Below are positions 35,170 to 44,956 of a stretch of 64,000 bases of DNA, piece after piece. Position 1 is the stretch's first letter. The number at the start of each line of letters is the position of its first letter. Made by a program: the position numbers and the translations under genes. A model generated the notes under the pieces. The model was not told the origin of the DNA, did not search any database, and saw only the letters and a list, made by a program, of their open reading frames with translations. Source of the DNA: Volutella citrinella (lineage: Eukaryota > Ascomycota > Sordariomycetes > Hypocreales > Nectriaceae); contig JAWZSP010000001.1 of assembly GCA_034401135.1 (NCBI GenBank), positions 434,001-498,000 of the forward strand, read 5' to 3'.

Positions 35170-36268
35170 GATTGACACGTGAAAGTGGCAGGGTTCAGGC
35201 CGGGGTCGTTCACTTGGAGCTTCTGAGCGCTGGGATCAGGCTGGGCTCAATGCCTGCAGATATGGTCGCGTAGACTTGCTCGGTCGCAATCAGGTTGAGA
35301 CGGACACGGCGAGAAGTAGGAGGAAAGAAGAGAGGATGAAATGGCAAGTTGATCACGGCAACAGTGGGATGAAATGGACCTGCCCGGTCTTGAGCTCGGC
35401 TCTGCATCTGATTCCGACCCACTGGCGCTGGTGCCGAGGAACTTGGCAAGCGCAGAGGTACCGAAGGCAGCGAGTGACAGTGCCGGCCCTAAGTACTGCC
35501 GAGTCCGGAGGCTTGTGCCAGTGGTGGATTAGCGCGTGGTCTGGTGGCTGTTCCCGAGAATTGCCGCACCACTGCCGAGGGTTGGTCAGATGCTCCCTAT
35601 TATGAGCGCGTATTTCACCAGGTAGTCAGTGGTGTGAGCCTGCGGACATGAAACATCCATGTATAGCCACCATCGCTGCCCTCTCGCCATGTGGCCAAAC
35701 ACTGAGAGAGGCAGCAAACTTGTGAGTTTTCTGTCGTTCTTCGGCGGAAATGCCTAGCATAACCATCCAACACCCGCGACGGACAAGGTGGACGGCATCG
35801 GCGCGCACACCGACTTTGGCACCATGCCGATGCTGTTCCAAGACGCCGTGGGCGGGATTGAGCTCGAGGAGGACATTCACAGCCCGGGCAATTTTGTCAG
35901 GCACATTCTATTATTAGGTTTGTGAAGCGGGCAGAGTGATGCGGTGTGATGTAGCTGGCAGATGCTTGCTCAAGGACATGTTCGATTCGTAAAGACAGGG
36001 GTTCTCTAGGTGTCGCGAGTCAGCTGTTGCAGATATAGCCAAGGCTGAATCCGCTATCAGTGGCGGCCGCCGACACGTAACATGAACACTTTTATAGACT
36101 GGCTCTCCGGTGGAACATTACTGTGATGGAAATGATTGGTTTCATCAAACAAAAGTAGCTGCCTCTTTGGACCAAGGGAAGACGCTTCAATACAGCACGC
36201 TAGCTAAACGAGAGGATTACAATCGGCTGTGTCTCCTCCGGACACAACCGAACTATTTGTCAATGGAT
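35170..36268. other. Intergenic region around the oxygenase relic
   Basis: Holds the citrate synthase promoter on the left, the oxygenase relic at 35782-35924, and the 3' flank of the indoleamine dioxygenase gene. No intact gene was seen. Confidence 0.5.
35782..35924 (+). pseudogene. Relic of an isopenicillin-N-synthase-like 2OG oxygenase
   Basis: An isolated plus-strand stretch translates to the core of this family: GIGAHTDFGTMPMLFQDAVG with the HxD iron ligands, followed by GIELEEDIHSPGNF and then an early stop. No upstream N-terminal half and no downstream second His plus RxS could be found in any frame nearby. It therefore looks like a fragment left by gene decay or recombination, not a functional gene. 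Confidence 0.6.
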
Positions 36269-37671
36269 CTAAGCCCTGACCCTACCCCCTTCCAAAACCG
36301 GTCCCACCACCCGATCCCCCCGCTTCCCCAGACTCATCATACTTGGCATGGCCCCGGTAGGAGAGATGGGAGAGATAGGAGAGAGCGGTATCGATGATCG
36401 CCGAACCAGGGCCACGGACGCATCCCGCTGATCCTTGAGGAACGCGATGGGTGTCGTGCCTTGCGTCCCATACGGCGCCGCCTCACCCAGGCCCGAGCTC
36501 AAAACCATCCTCGAGGCCTCGCGCTGCCTCTTGAGCGGGATGGTGATGAACCGCACCACGATCTGGATGTGCTTGTTCCGGAACTCCGTCATGGCGTCCC
36601 CAAAGGCTTTGTACGCACCCTGCAAGTCTTCATGCTCGGGGGCCAGCCCCGACAGGTCCTCCACAAAGTTCTGGATGCTCCCCATCTCAGCTAGGCGCTG
36701 GACGAACCGTCGGTGGGGGCCGGGTGTGCACAACCTTGTGTCCGAGTGGAACCGCTCCTTATTGCCGCAACCGCCGTAGCCCATGCCGAGAATGAGGTCG
36801 TAGAGCTGAATGATGGAGCTCTGGCCGTTACTTCCGCCGGGGAGTTGCACCCACTCGCCTTTGCCTTCGCCTTCGTCATAGAAGACGCCGCGGGGAAGGC
36901 CGGCAGCCTCCATGCCTCTGCTGCCGGCCATAAATGGGCGGACTTGGTGGAAGAAGGTCTCGGGGTCGCATTTTTGGTGGATCACATCGAGGAGGTTGGT
37001 CGTCTCCTCCACACAGTGTTTGATTTCTCGCAGCGTGGCGGCTAGTGTCTTGTAGTCTTCGTTCTGGAGGGCGTGCATAGCCTCGACGGCCTGATGCACG
37101 ATACGGCAGCCCTTGGCCTCGATGGCGATGCCGGTGCGCAGGAACCATGACTCGGTCTCGGTGCCAGTGAAGCTCAAGAGTGCCCTCAGATGTGAGGGGT
37201 TGCCGAGGTCTGTACCATCGAGGGCGTAGTTCCAGAGATTGACAGCGGCGCAGGTGAGGACAGGGGGAAGCTCGACGTGTTCTGATACTCGGAGGAAGGG
37301 GACTGCGATTTGCGGCGGTAAGATCTGGATAGAGATCTTGTTAGCTATCCAAAGGGTCGATGAGCTTGTGTCCACACGGTGACCCGTACCTCTTCTGGTT
37401 TGTCACCACCCCAGATGTGTGCATGGGTAATAAAGGCAAGGAGAGCGTATGCGCGCTGCCATTCTCGCTCTGTAGTGAGATACTCTGTGCTTAGGACGGG
37501 CCATTGGGCCACGACACTTCGGAATCGCCGGCTCTCGATGAGTTGCGGCATATTAGCCGCCGCGTACTCCCATGGCGCGTAGTACACATTTGGCAGAGCC
37601 TCTAGGGGGCATTCGTTAGGCAGGAAGCCATTGCTGGTAATGGAGAACTGATGTAAGTCGCTAAATGTCAT
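36269..37671 (-). CDS. Indoleamine 2,3-dioxygenase
   Basis: Two exons (37671-37390, 37324-36269) give 445 residues. The intron acceptor was chosen so that GGDKPEE runs into ILPPQIAVPF, the usual sequence of the family. Family features are NLWNYAL, SFTGTETESWF, GSRGMEAAGLP and FRNKHIQIVVRF, whose His is the proximal haem ligand. The enzyme opens the indole ring of L-tryptophan to N-formylkynurenine, the first step towards NAD+ synthesis and kynurenine products. A disordered tail carries SPISPISP repeats. A TATA-like element (tatatataaag on the minus strand) lies about 80 bp upstream. No other kynurenine-pathway gene is next to it. Confidence 0.9.
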
Positions 37672-37749
37672 GATGAAAGATGGATATGATGCAGAGCCGA
37701 TGTGATGTCAGGCTGTCTGGTTTTAGCACGCTCAAGATCGCCGGCTTCT

Positions 37750-37763
37750 TTATATATATTCAG
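37750..37763 (-). promoter_or_regulatory. TATA box of the indoleamine dioxygenase gene
   Basis: On the minus strand the sequence reads aatatatataaag, about 80 bp upstream of the start at 37671. Confidence 0.5.
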
Positions 37764-38799
37764 AACTTGACCAGGTTGTATCACCCACGGGTTACACACA
37801 AGACAGTGCATTGTTCCTAGTATCCTATGTACACTGCCGGGAATCCTCTGGAGAATTACAGTCCCAACCTTATTGCCGACGGCTCTGTAAACTGGTGTAG
37901 CTATTCCGTATTATTAGCCGGCCATATAACCACCTGTAGCTAGTAAATGGTCCCATGGAAGCTGAATAATATTATTAGACCATTGCCCTAATGCACGAGA
38001 GTGACGCGAACTAAGCAGATTGGGTTCATTGACACAAACACAAAACCTGGTTGTATGGGGGCCGCTGTATTAATCATGCTGACAGCGCCGATATATAAAA
38101 CGATCTAGTAAGGATCCTCGGCACTATGCCCCATTTTAGTGTGGCGCTGGCCCCCATATCGCCTAAGCGACGATTTACATAATTCAACAGATGCCGACCT
38201 ACTGCACTGCAACGCTTTGGCGGAGAGTTACAGAAAGAGGCGTGTTCAGGGATGGATAGTTCATTGGATAGTTGTCAACGCCAGAGCTGGGGTTGGACCC
38301 GGGTCAGTGGTACTGGGTCGCATCAACGTGGTGGACGTTTGCGCCACCAGACGAGTGCAGCAGCTGAGGACAGCCACGCTCCTACAGCTAGTAAGCGAGG
38401 TGCGGTAGCTAATCTAGTTGGACAGTGACCCAAGCATCGGACAACGGACAACGGACAACGTTGGAAGAACTAAGTAAAGGCTGAACCCGATCGGTCCGCC
38501 CCGGAAACAACTAAAGGCACGAGTCAGAGGAACCCGTTCCCAATGGCACGCCGTCCCCAGAGTTGGGTTGCATTTGAGAGTTGAGACCAGGGTGGTCCTG
38601 CTCAAGCAGCCCTGCGCAGCCTACAATCGGCTCCTATTGTTGCGTGGGCGGCCGCCCATGGACAGAAACGGATATTCGTGTAAGCCAGCAGAAGCGAATC
38701 AAATGCCCACGTACACCGTACACCGAGGCTGACCACCGATACCGTCGCGTGCATACATGGAATACCACTTGGAATATGTAGGACTAACACCTCGCCCGA

Positions 38800-38908
38800 C
38801 CAATTTGTGCATGTGGCCACCAATTTACGCACGGGCACCATTTTGTGCACCCATCATCCTAAGCACGGGCGCCAACTTGCGCACGGCCACCACTTTGCGC
38901 ATCCCATC
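38800..38908. repeat. Degenerate ~18-20 bp minisatellite
   Basis: About five variants of ccaatttgcgcacgggca follow one another (ccaatttgtgcatgtggc, ccaatttacgcacgggca, ccattttgtgcac..., ccaacttgcgcacggcca, ccactttgcgcatccc). One copy is lengthened by extra bases. Confidence 0.65.
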
Positions 38909-39368
38909 CTTTTCAGGGCGACCAAACACGTTGTGTCAAACCCGCGGCTGCGTGGACATCCGAGCAGCCACAGACTAGTCTGCAAGAAGGAAGTCCCAAC
39001 AAACGAGCACTCGTATTCAGTGGGAGAAAAAGCCTCGTGGGCGCCCAGTTCGCGTGTCCCAAGGAGCTGGGTCACACGTGACGGCCTGGGGGCCTGTGGC
39101 GTTAGGGGGATGTGCTAACACAAGACATGGCCATTCCCGCCACACATGTTTCATGTAATTTGCCACTTCGTTGTCGTGCAGTGGATGCATACGCTAGATA
39201 TCAAGGTTTGCCCTCGTTTCTCGCCCCCTTGTTCCTCAATACGATCTATCAGTGCTGAACCCTTTGACACCTGAACAACTGGACGTTGAAACGGATGAAT
39301 TCGTCGAGGCGATGGCTCACCATGCCACGTGGATGAGACGGAGACGGCCCCCGCGGAAGTTGCGACGT

Positions 39369-39761
39369 TTACTTTTGCATTAGGTTTAACGACCGATCAC
39401 ACGTGGCTCGGATTCCCATACAGCCCGTCATATCTGTTCCAACAGGTTTGCGATTCTCCAGCTTCCTTACCCTATTCTCTTTGAGCTTTTGAAGCATCTG
39501 TTCCTGTGCGAGCGCCTCAGGCGCTTCAGGAGCACCCTTCCTTCGAACTTGAGAGCTAGGGCCACTTCACCTCATTTGATTAGTATTCGGCAGCTGCTCG
39601 ATGAATCCTTCGAGTTTGGTCAATTCCTCCTCTTCCTTTACACAGTCCATGATTAGTTCAGACATTCCCCTTTGACGTTCCGCGGAGGTAAAAGAACCCA
39701 TTTCGGCCTTTAATAATACTTCAGAATAGAGGTTGAGTCCAGAAAAGCTTTCCAGTTTCAC
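39369..39761 (-). pseudogene. Coding-like frame with one internal stop
   Basis: On the minus strand a frame of about 131 codons is interrupted only once, by TGA at 39569-39567. Both sides look coding: ERQRGMSELIMDCVKEEEEL before the stop, and GAPEAPEALAQEQMLQKLKE then RKLENRKPVGTDM after it. The two halves are in the same frame, so a nonsense change in a formerly intact charged, helical protein is the simplest reading. A very short intron or readthrough cannot be excluded. No family was recognised. Confidence 0.35.
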
Positions 39762-39867
39762 CTAGGCACACACATACATGTCTGGCAGAAATTGATAGTA
39801 CTCGAATCAAGGAAGATAGTATTTCCTGTGTAGCTAACAAAACAAGTTTGGCAGCGACTAGTTAAAT

Positions 39868-40383
39868 ATGAGAAACGCACCGAGAGTGCAGCTGAGTGTG
39901 CAAGACTTTCTTGTTCAGTCCTACGCAGCCGAAAACCCTTACGAAACTGGGGAAGCTAGTGGCCAGTACACTGGCGATGCATCGACGAACTACGAAGAGC
40001 AGCAGCCCTATGGAGGCCAGCAGTCTTTCGAAACTGGGGAAGCCAGTGGTCCATACTCCGGTGGCGCACCAACAAGCTACGAACAGCAGCAACCCTTTGG
40101 AGTCCAGCAATCTTACGAAGCCCAGCCGCACTATGGAGTCCAGCAGTCTTACGAAACCGGGGAACCTAGTGGCTCCCATCCTAGTGGAAGGGGTGGTGGA
40201 AGAAGCGGGCCTCGCGAGGTCACAGTGCGTAGGGAAGATCATACGTTTTGGTCTGACAAGTTTTACTACAAAGACAAGCATGGCGAAAAAACGTACACGG
40301 AAAGGAAAGACTGGTACAAGCAAGGAAAGGGATATCTCCATCGAAGCAGAAAGCTTTGGTGTGAACATTGGCCTAGGGATTGA
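39868..40383 (+). CDS. Repeat-built Gln/Tyr/Gly-rich small protein
   Basis: A single exon of 171 residues. Residues about 25-105 are built from imperfect repeats of the type YETGEASGxYxG and QQxYGVQQSYE, and the DNA is repetitive too. After a Gly/Arg-rich hinge, the last 55 residues are highly basic and aromatic (FWSDKFYYKDKHGEKTYTE). The composition resembles prion-like or RNA-binding low-complexity segments with a charged tail, but no domain is recognised. The opposite strand and the +1 frame are also open, a by-product of the repeats. The plus frame was preferred for its protein-like tail. No signal peptide is visible. Confidence 0.5.
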   Translation: MRNAPRVQLSVQDFLVQSYAAENPYETGEASGQYTGDASTNYEEQQPYGGQQSFETGEASGPYSGGAPTSYEQQQPFGVQQSYEAQPHYGVQQSYETGEPSGSHPSGRGGGRSGPREVTVRREDHTFWSDKFYYKDKHGEKTYTERKDWYKQGKGYLHRSRKLWCEHWPRD

Positions 40384-40449
40384 CTCCATCCTCTAGCATG
40401 CCGCACATTTTCTCCTACCGCTCTCTTCTACATTGCATAATATAGCGTA

Positions 40450-42405
40450 CTACTTCTCCTCTCCTTCATACACGAGTGAACAACGATAAGATGAAAACCA
40501 CCAGACCAGTCGGCCAAGCCATGGGATAGCTATTTCTCCTGTTTCCGGGCTATCCTCACTAACCCGGAGTTCCGTGACGAAACGATTGCCTAAAGAAAGC
40601 TTGTACGCCAGAACGCTAGAGCTTCCTACACTTTTCCGACTCTGGAGCCCATCAAGCCGAATCTGTCCCAAGCTTCGTACCGAGCCATCAGTATAGTGAA
40701 GGAGTAGCCCACAGTACGCGCCTTCTGGCATGGGATTCCGGCATGTCGTTATGCCCACTACATCTTTAAGGCAGGTCGAGGTATAGAAATATGAATTGTG
40801 TCCGTCAGGGCATGGTGAGCTATAAACCAATGATGGAGGAGTCGCTCTATTATCAGCTGGCTGGGGAGTCTCAAAAGCCAAAACCTTAGTCCCGTCGCAG
40901 GCTTCATTGAAGAAGACTCGGGTCGGTTCTTCTCTTGGCTGATCAATCAAGGCCCATGTAGGTCTAATACGCGCCGGCAATGTCGGCCCAAGCTCCCAAA
41001 TACGGCCATGGCTTGTCCTCAGCTAGTGGGATGTTAGACCTCTCTAGAATGACGGATACCATCACTTACAACAATTGTGTCAAATCTGAAAGTTGGATCT
41101 TTGCGCTTCCAAATTTCAGTCACCCGCTCATCCTTATCGATCGGCATATAAAGCCAAACGACATCGAAGTAAGTCAGTTTTAGACACATATTGATCGTAG
41201 GTGCTCTCAAACATTCGCCTGGCCTCAGCTTCTCGCCCGTCCTTTACGCAATGACTTCGGATGAACAGAATGGTGGACCGGCTCCAAACCGCTGACAAAG
41301 CGTTGGTAGTCGGGCTATTGCATTCAAAGAAGTTCATCCGAGGTCTGCCAGAGTAGGGGCCGATTTGACAAGTTCGCAAACGATTCTCGGCAGGCATGGG
41401 GATAACCCACAATGGAGACGAGGGTTTATCGCCGGCCCCTTCCAGGGATATTCTTCGGAGTTTGATGCCCTATATTATCATCAGTAAAATACCCACATCT
41501 GCTTCAGGGATTTGCTTACATCAGAAGAGGTTTGCACCAGACATTTTCCACCGTCGGCGACTTTGAGCGCTTCCCACCAGAGCCACGATCTTTCGAAACT
41601 AACGGCACTTCAGCGGGCTGCGCATAAACAATCATTTGGATGCCGAGGGCATCGTATCCCAGGTAGACGGAGCCTCCGCTCTGCAGTGGCTTTACAATTC
41701 GCAAGATGTGCTGTCCTGGGCTAGAGGCAAGTACCTTGTTTGATAGCCCCGCGATGTAGATGCCACCCCGAAACGACACGAATCTGACCCAAGTTGGGCA
41801 CGAGAGATCAATTGTATCGTAGGCTTTAGCACACATCAACTGAGAAGCAGAGTGTGCATACGCCAGATTCAGTGGTATGGAGCAGTATTGTTCGATCCTG
41901 AGTGCAATCTCCATGGGAACGCGGTACGCAGCGGAGACACGTTGTGCAAGCCTCTGCTCCCATCGCTTTCGCTGTTTTTTCAGGTCGGGCGGAAGCGGAA
42001 CGAAATCGCCAGCCATGGTCTCTAATAACGGGAAAATAGGCGAATTTCTGTATTTCCAGTTGCTGCGTTTCCAGGTTTTGATGCAGCTGAAGTGGCAGGC
42101 AAACAACAAACTATCATCCTGGGATACTTCTCGATGGCTGAGGTCGACCAGAAAAACTATTTTATGGCCCTCATGTTCACCCACACCGTTAGGAAGCCCT
42201 GCCAAGGAGGTGGTGGAGGAAGTGTTAAGACGCCGGGAGAGGTGATCTCCTTCGCCAACTATTCACAGTCAGTAAAATAATCGAAAGCCAAGGCGCGAAG
42301 CTCACCAATTAAGGCGGCTTCCACAGGAGCGAACGGCTGTGCACAAAGTGCACACCAAGGTCTAGCGATACTCTGCTCCGGGATCTCAAGGTAGTCGTCG
42401 AACAT
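40450..42405 (-). CDS. Multi-exon fungal protein of unknown function, possibly frameshifted
   Basis: The start is ATG 42405 (MFDDYLEIPEQ, with a CALC dicysteine). Intron 42266-42199 joins cleanly to a second exon, 42198-41520, ending at a strong donor (gtaagc). A third coding block, which opens GIKLRRISLEGAG and includes WVIPMPAENRLRTCQIGPYS, begins after an acceptor at about 41472, but phases do not match. Further on, the conserved VVWLYMPIDKDERVTEIWKR sits in a different frame with no good splice between. The last exon (to 40450) contains RIRPTWALIDQPREEP and ends LVWWFSSYRCSLVYEG. The whole resembles a widespread fungal family of unknown role. Two frame breaks suggest decay, unless the introns are unusual. 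Confidence 0.5.
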
Positions 42406-42954
42406 GGTAGAGCTGGCTACGTTATTTGACAGGAGGAAGAGTACAGCGTTGAGGTGCGAAGAGCATGCTGGTGTTTTACAAGGGCGGGGTTCCCAATGTG
42501 AGACATTACGCGTGTATTGACAGGTGACAATCCAAGACGAGGCTGCTGGGCTGGTTAATGTCCGGCAATGGTTGCTTTTTGCAGTGTACATTGAGCTACG
42601 GTGCCCTGTGAGAGCACGGCTGAGCTGGTATGGTGGTGGATTCGATACAGTTGCGGATGAGCACGCCGTCGACTAAGGCGAACACAGTTGCAGACCCTTG
42701 GGCCATCCAGGCATTTCCAGATCATTCCCTTCATATTCTTCATAATGAACGTTCTTAGCAGCAGGGCCTGGACAGATGAGAGGGTGGAAGATCAATTTAG
42801 GCAGAGAAATGTTGAATGACTCTGTGCCAACCCTATAGTAGTTATTGTGCTTATTGCAACCCATCCTACAGTTTGAGCCCTGCCAACCAGTCCTGATTCC
42901 TGATTCCTGATTCCCAGATTCCATCCCGTCTCCCAACAGAGAGTCTTGGTGCTA
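42406..42954. other. Intergenic region
   Basis: About 550 bp between the gene above and the 3' end of the thiamine gene. A triplicated ctgattc lies near 42892-42915. No gene was recognised. Confidence 0.5.
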
Positions 42955-44147
42955 TTAAGCCTTGGTCTCGGCAACGGATCCAAGGCGATGGAACCCGCCC
43001 GAGGCAGCAACATCCTTCTGCAGCTGCGCAATCCTCTTCTGGTCGCCGATCGGGTCCGACGACTCGGGCTCAAGCACCCACTCGAGGAACGCGTTGGTGT
43101 AGTTGGGCTCAAAGGTCTCGTCCAGGACGCCGAGGCGCTTGCCGTACTTGGTGACCTTGTCCCAGTCACGGCGCACGTTCTTCATGTCCTTGGAAAAGTA
43201 GGCGAAGCTGCGTTCAAAGATCTTGCGGTTGAGCTCGGTGCCCATGACGGGCTTGAAGGCGACGTACTCGGCCCAAGCAGCCTCAGGCTCGGCGAGCACA
43301 TAGTCGGTTGCGCGCTTGACGGCGCGGAGGAACGCCTTCGTCTCAGCAGGGTGCGCCTCGAGGAAGGCCTCGTTTCCAATGTACAGGATGGTACAGAAGC
43401 AGCAGCAGCCCAGCTCAGCGAGCTCGTCGATGCGCAGCATCTGCACGTCTGTCTTGGGGCGGCCCTGGGCGGCGAGCCACTCCTCGAGCTCGACCATCTG
43501 GACGTTCTCCAGGCCGATGCCCGCGTCAATGTCGCCGTTGATGATGGCGCGCGACACGTTCATGCCGCAGCGCACGGCAGTGTAGTCATCGGGCGTCATG
43601 CCGTAGTGCGACGTCAGCTCGTCAATCTGGATCTTGCCAAACTCGCCAACGTAGCCGATGCGCTTGCCCTTGAGGGTGCGGAAGTCGGTCGTGATGCCCG
43701 ACGACTTGAGGTAGACGACGCCCGTGAAGGGCTCGTCGAGCAGGCTGCCGATGGACTGGACGGGGAAGTTTCGGGCCTTAGCCTGGGAGGTGTTAGACGC
43801 TGAGAGACCAGAGGTGTTCATGCTGGCTTACCGCGAGGGTGTGGATCATGGCCTTGAACCCAAGGTCTACCTTGCCTGAGCCAATGATTTCCGTGACATC
43901 CTTGATGTTGTTAGTCTGATAGTCGCATGTCGCAAGATCATCACGGGCACATACACTGGGATCATTGGGCTCGAGGAGCGCAACCTTGATTCCTTCATCC
44001 TTGAAGTATCCCTTGGCCTGGGCCAGGTACACGGGGGCGTGGTACGGGGTGGCGTGCCTGCATGTGTCAATGCATGATCCAAGTCAGACAACCATCAGCT
44101 CCTGTGTCATACCAGTTGGTCAGGAAGGTGATCTTGTCGGTCGACAT
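42955..44147 (-). CDS. nmt1: Pyrimidine (HMP-P) synthase of thiamine biosynthesis
   Basis: Four exons (44147-44113, 44057-43955, 43900-43832, 43782-42955) give 344 residues, the usual length of Thi5/NMT1. The signature CCCFC is present in [13 protein letters not shown]. Lys62 and His66, in [10 protein letters not shown], match the yeast-type residues that bind pyridoxal phosphate and donate atoms of the pyrimidine. The enzyme builds 4-amino-5-hydroxymethyl-2-methylpyrimidine phosphate from its bound PLP and its own histidine, and works as a single-turnover suicide enzyme. Expression should be shut off by thiamine through the TPP riboswitch in the 5'UTR intron upstream. Orthologues are named NMT1, THI5 or nmtA. 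Confidence 0.95.
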
Positions 44148-44168
44148 GTTGACGGATCAAGCGCGATG

Positions 44169-44408
44169 CTGCGGGGGTTAGTTTTCACCCACGCATGGTC
44201 AAAAGGGGAGAAGATTTCAAAGAAGCATGTCCTTTCGCTGGTATTATCCAGATCAAGTTCACCGGTATTTCTCAGATCGACTCAGTCGCTGCGCAGCCTC
44301 CAGCAGTCTTGGATGTGGTCACCCAAGGACAAGACAATGCCTCTCGACATGCTAGAGGGCGCGCAGCGGCACGAGACGAACACCCGGATGCGTTCTTTTA
44401 AACGTTAC
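44169..44408 (-). other. Predicted 5'UTR intron of the thiamine gene
   Basis: On the minus strand a donor (gtaacg, from 44408) and an acceptor (ccccgcag, ending at 44169, preceded by the branch sequence actaac) flank 240 nt that contain the whole riboswitch. The ATG follows about 20 nt after the acceptor. This is the arrangement known for Neurospora NMT1, where TPP shifts splice-site choice. Confidence 0.65.
44224..44353 (-). ncRNA. TPP riboswitch (THI element)
   Basis: Read on the minus strand, an 8-bp P1 helix is formed by AGCATGTC (44353-44346) and GACATGCT (44231-44224). Between them lie the conserved CTGAGA of the pyrimidine-sensing half and, further 3', CTTGATCTGGATAATACCAG followed by CGAAAGG, which is the pyrophosphate-sensing half in nearly the form known from fungal NMT1/THI genes. 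The extended P3 region between P1 and CTGAGA is typical of fungi. Binding of thiamine pyrophosphate is expected to change splicing of the leader and lower NMT1 expression. Confidence 0.93.
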
Positions 44409-44956
44409 CTTGATACGTAGAGTAAATAGCGAAGACGGGCCATGGTGGCCGTGTCTGCTTCTTTGGCTTCACATCGTACCAAAGATTGGATGAGGATTGT
44501 TGAAAAGCGTGTGGATTGGGACGCGAAAGTAAGCTGTAGAAGATGAAGAACAAGAATGAAGATGAATTTGGAGGTGCTGCTTTAAATACGAGTCCATCCT
44601 GAGGGATTTCGGCAAGTGACCGGACGCGTAGTCAGGATGATTAAGTGGATCTCAACAAAAGAGGGTGGCTTCATTGGCTGCTGGCTGAGTAAGAGATGAG
44701 GGGAAGACGCCTACGATGCAACTCTGAATGGATGGATTTGCATGTGGTGAGCCCGATTGCGGACTTTGATTTCCGGCGGATGATATCATGTTCGGATGCA
44801 GATGCCGAGCGCCAGTGAAGTTACATATGTCCCTTGCGCACTAAAGCCGTGCATCCAGCCTCCAACGCTGTGACTAGAAATATCAGATCATGTGAACCCC
44901 CCAATGTGCCACCAACATAACTCAATAGACCAACTTAACCACCAAAACCTGACCAT
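44409..44956. promoter_or_regulatory. Promoter of the thiamine gene and convergent flank
   Basis: A TATA-like tatttaaag (minus strand, about 44580-44589) lies upstream of the riboswitch leader. Beyond it is the 3' flank of the secreted-protein gene. No gene was seen. Confidence 0.4.

Larger units (their letters stand above)
37672..39867. other. Gene-poor stretch with minisatellite and broken frame
   Basis: About 2.2 kb. Apart from the dioxygenase promoter, the minisatellite at 38800-38908 and the interrupted minus-strand frame at 39369-39761, no gene was recognised. A triple ggacaac run sits near 38441-38461. Confidence 0.5.

Noticed and set aside
34382..35182. Plus-strand ORF (266 residues) opposite citrate synthase
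   Set aside because: Antisense shadow of a strongly codon-biased gene; low complexity (Gly/Val/Leu) with no motif.
42946..43803. Plus-strand ORF (285 residues) opposite the thiamine gene
   Set aside because: Antisense to the fourth exon of NMT1, which has clear family motifs on the minus strand.
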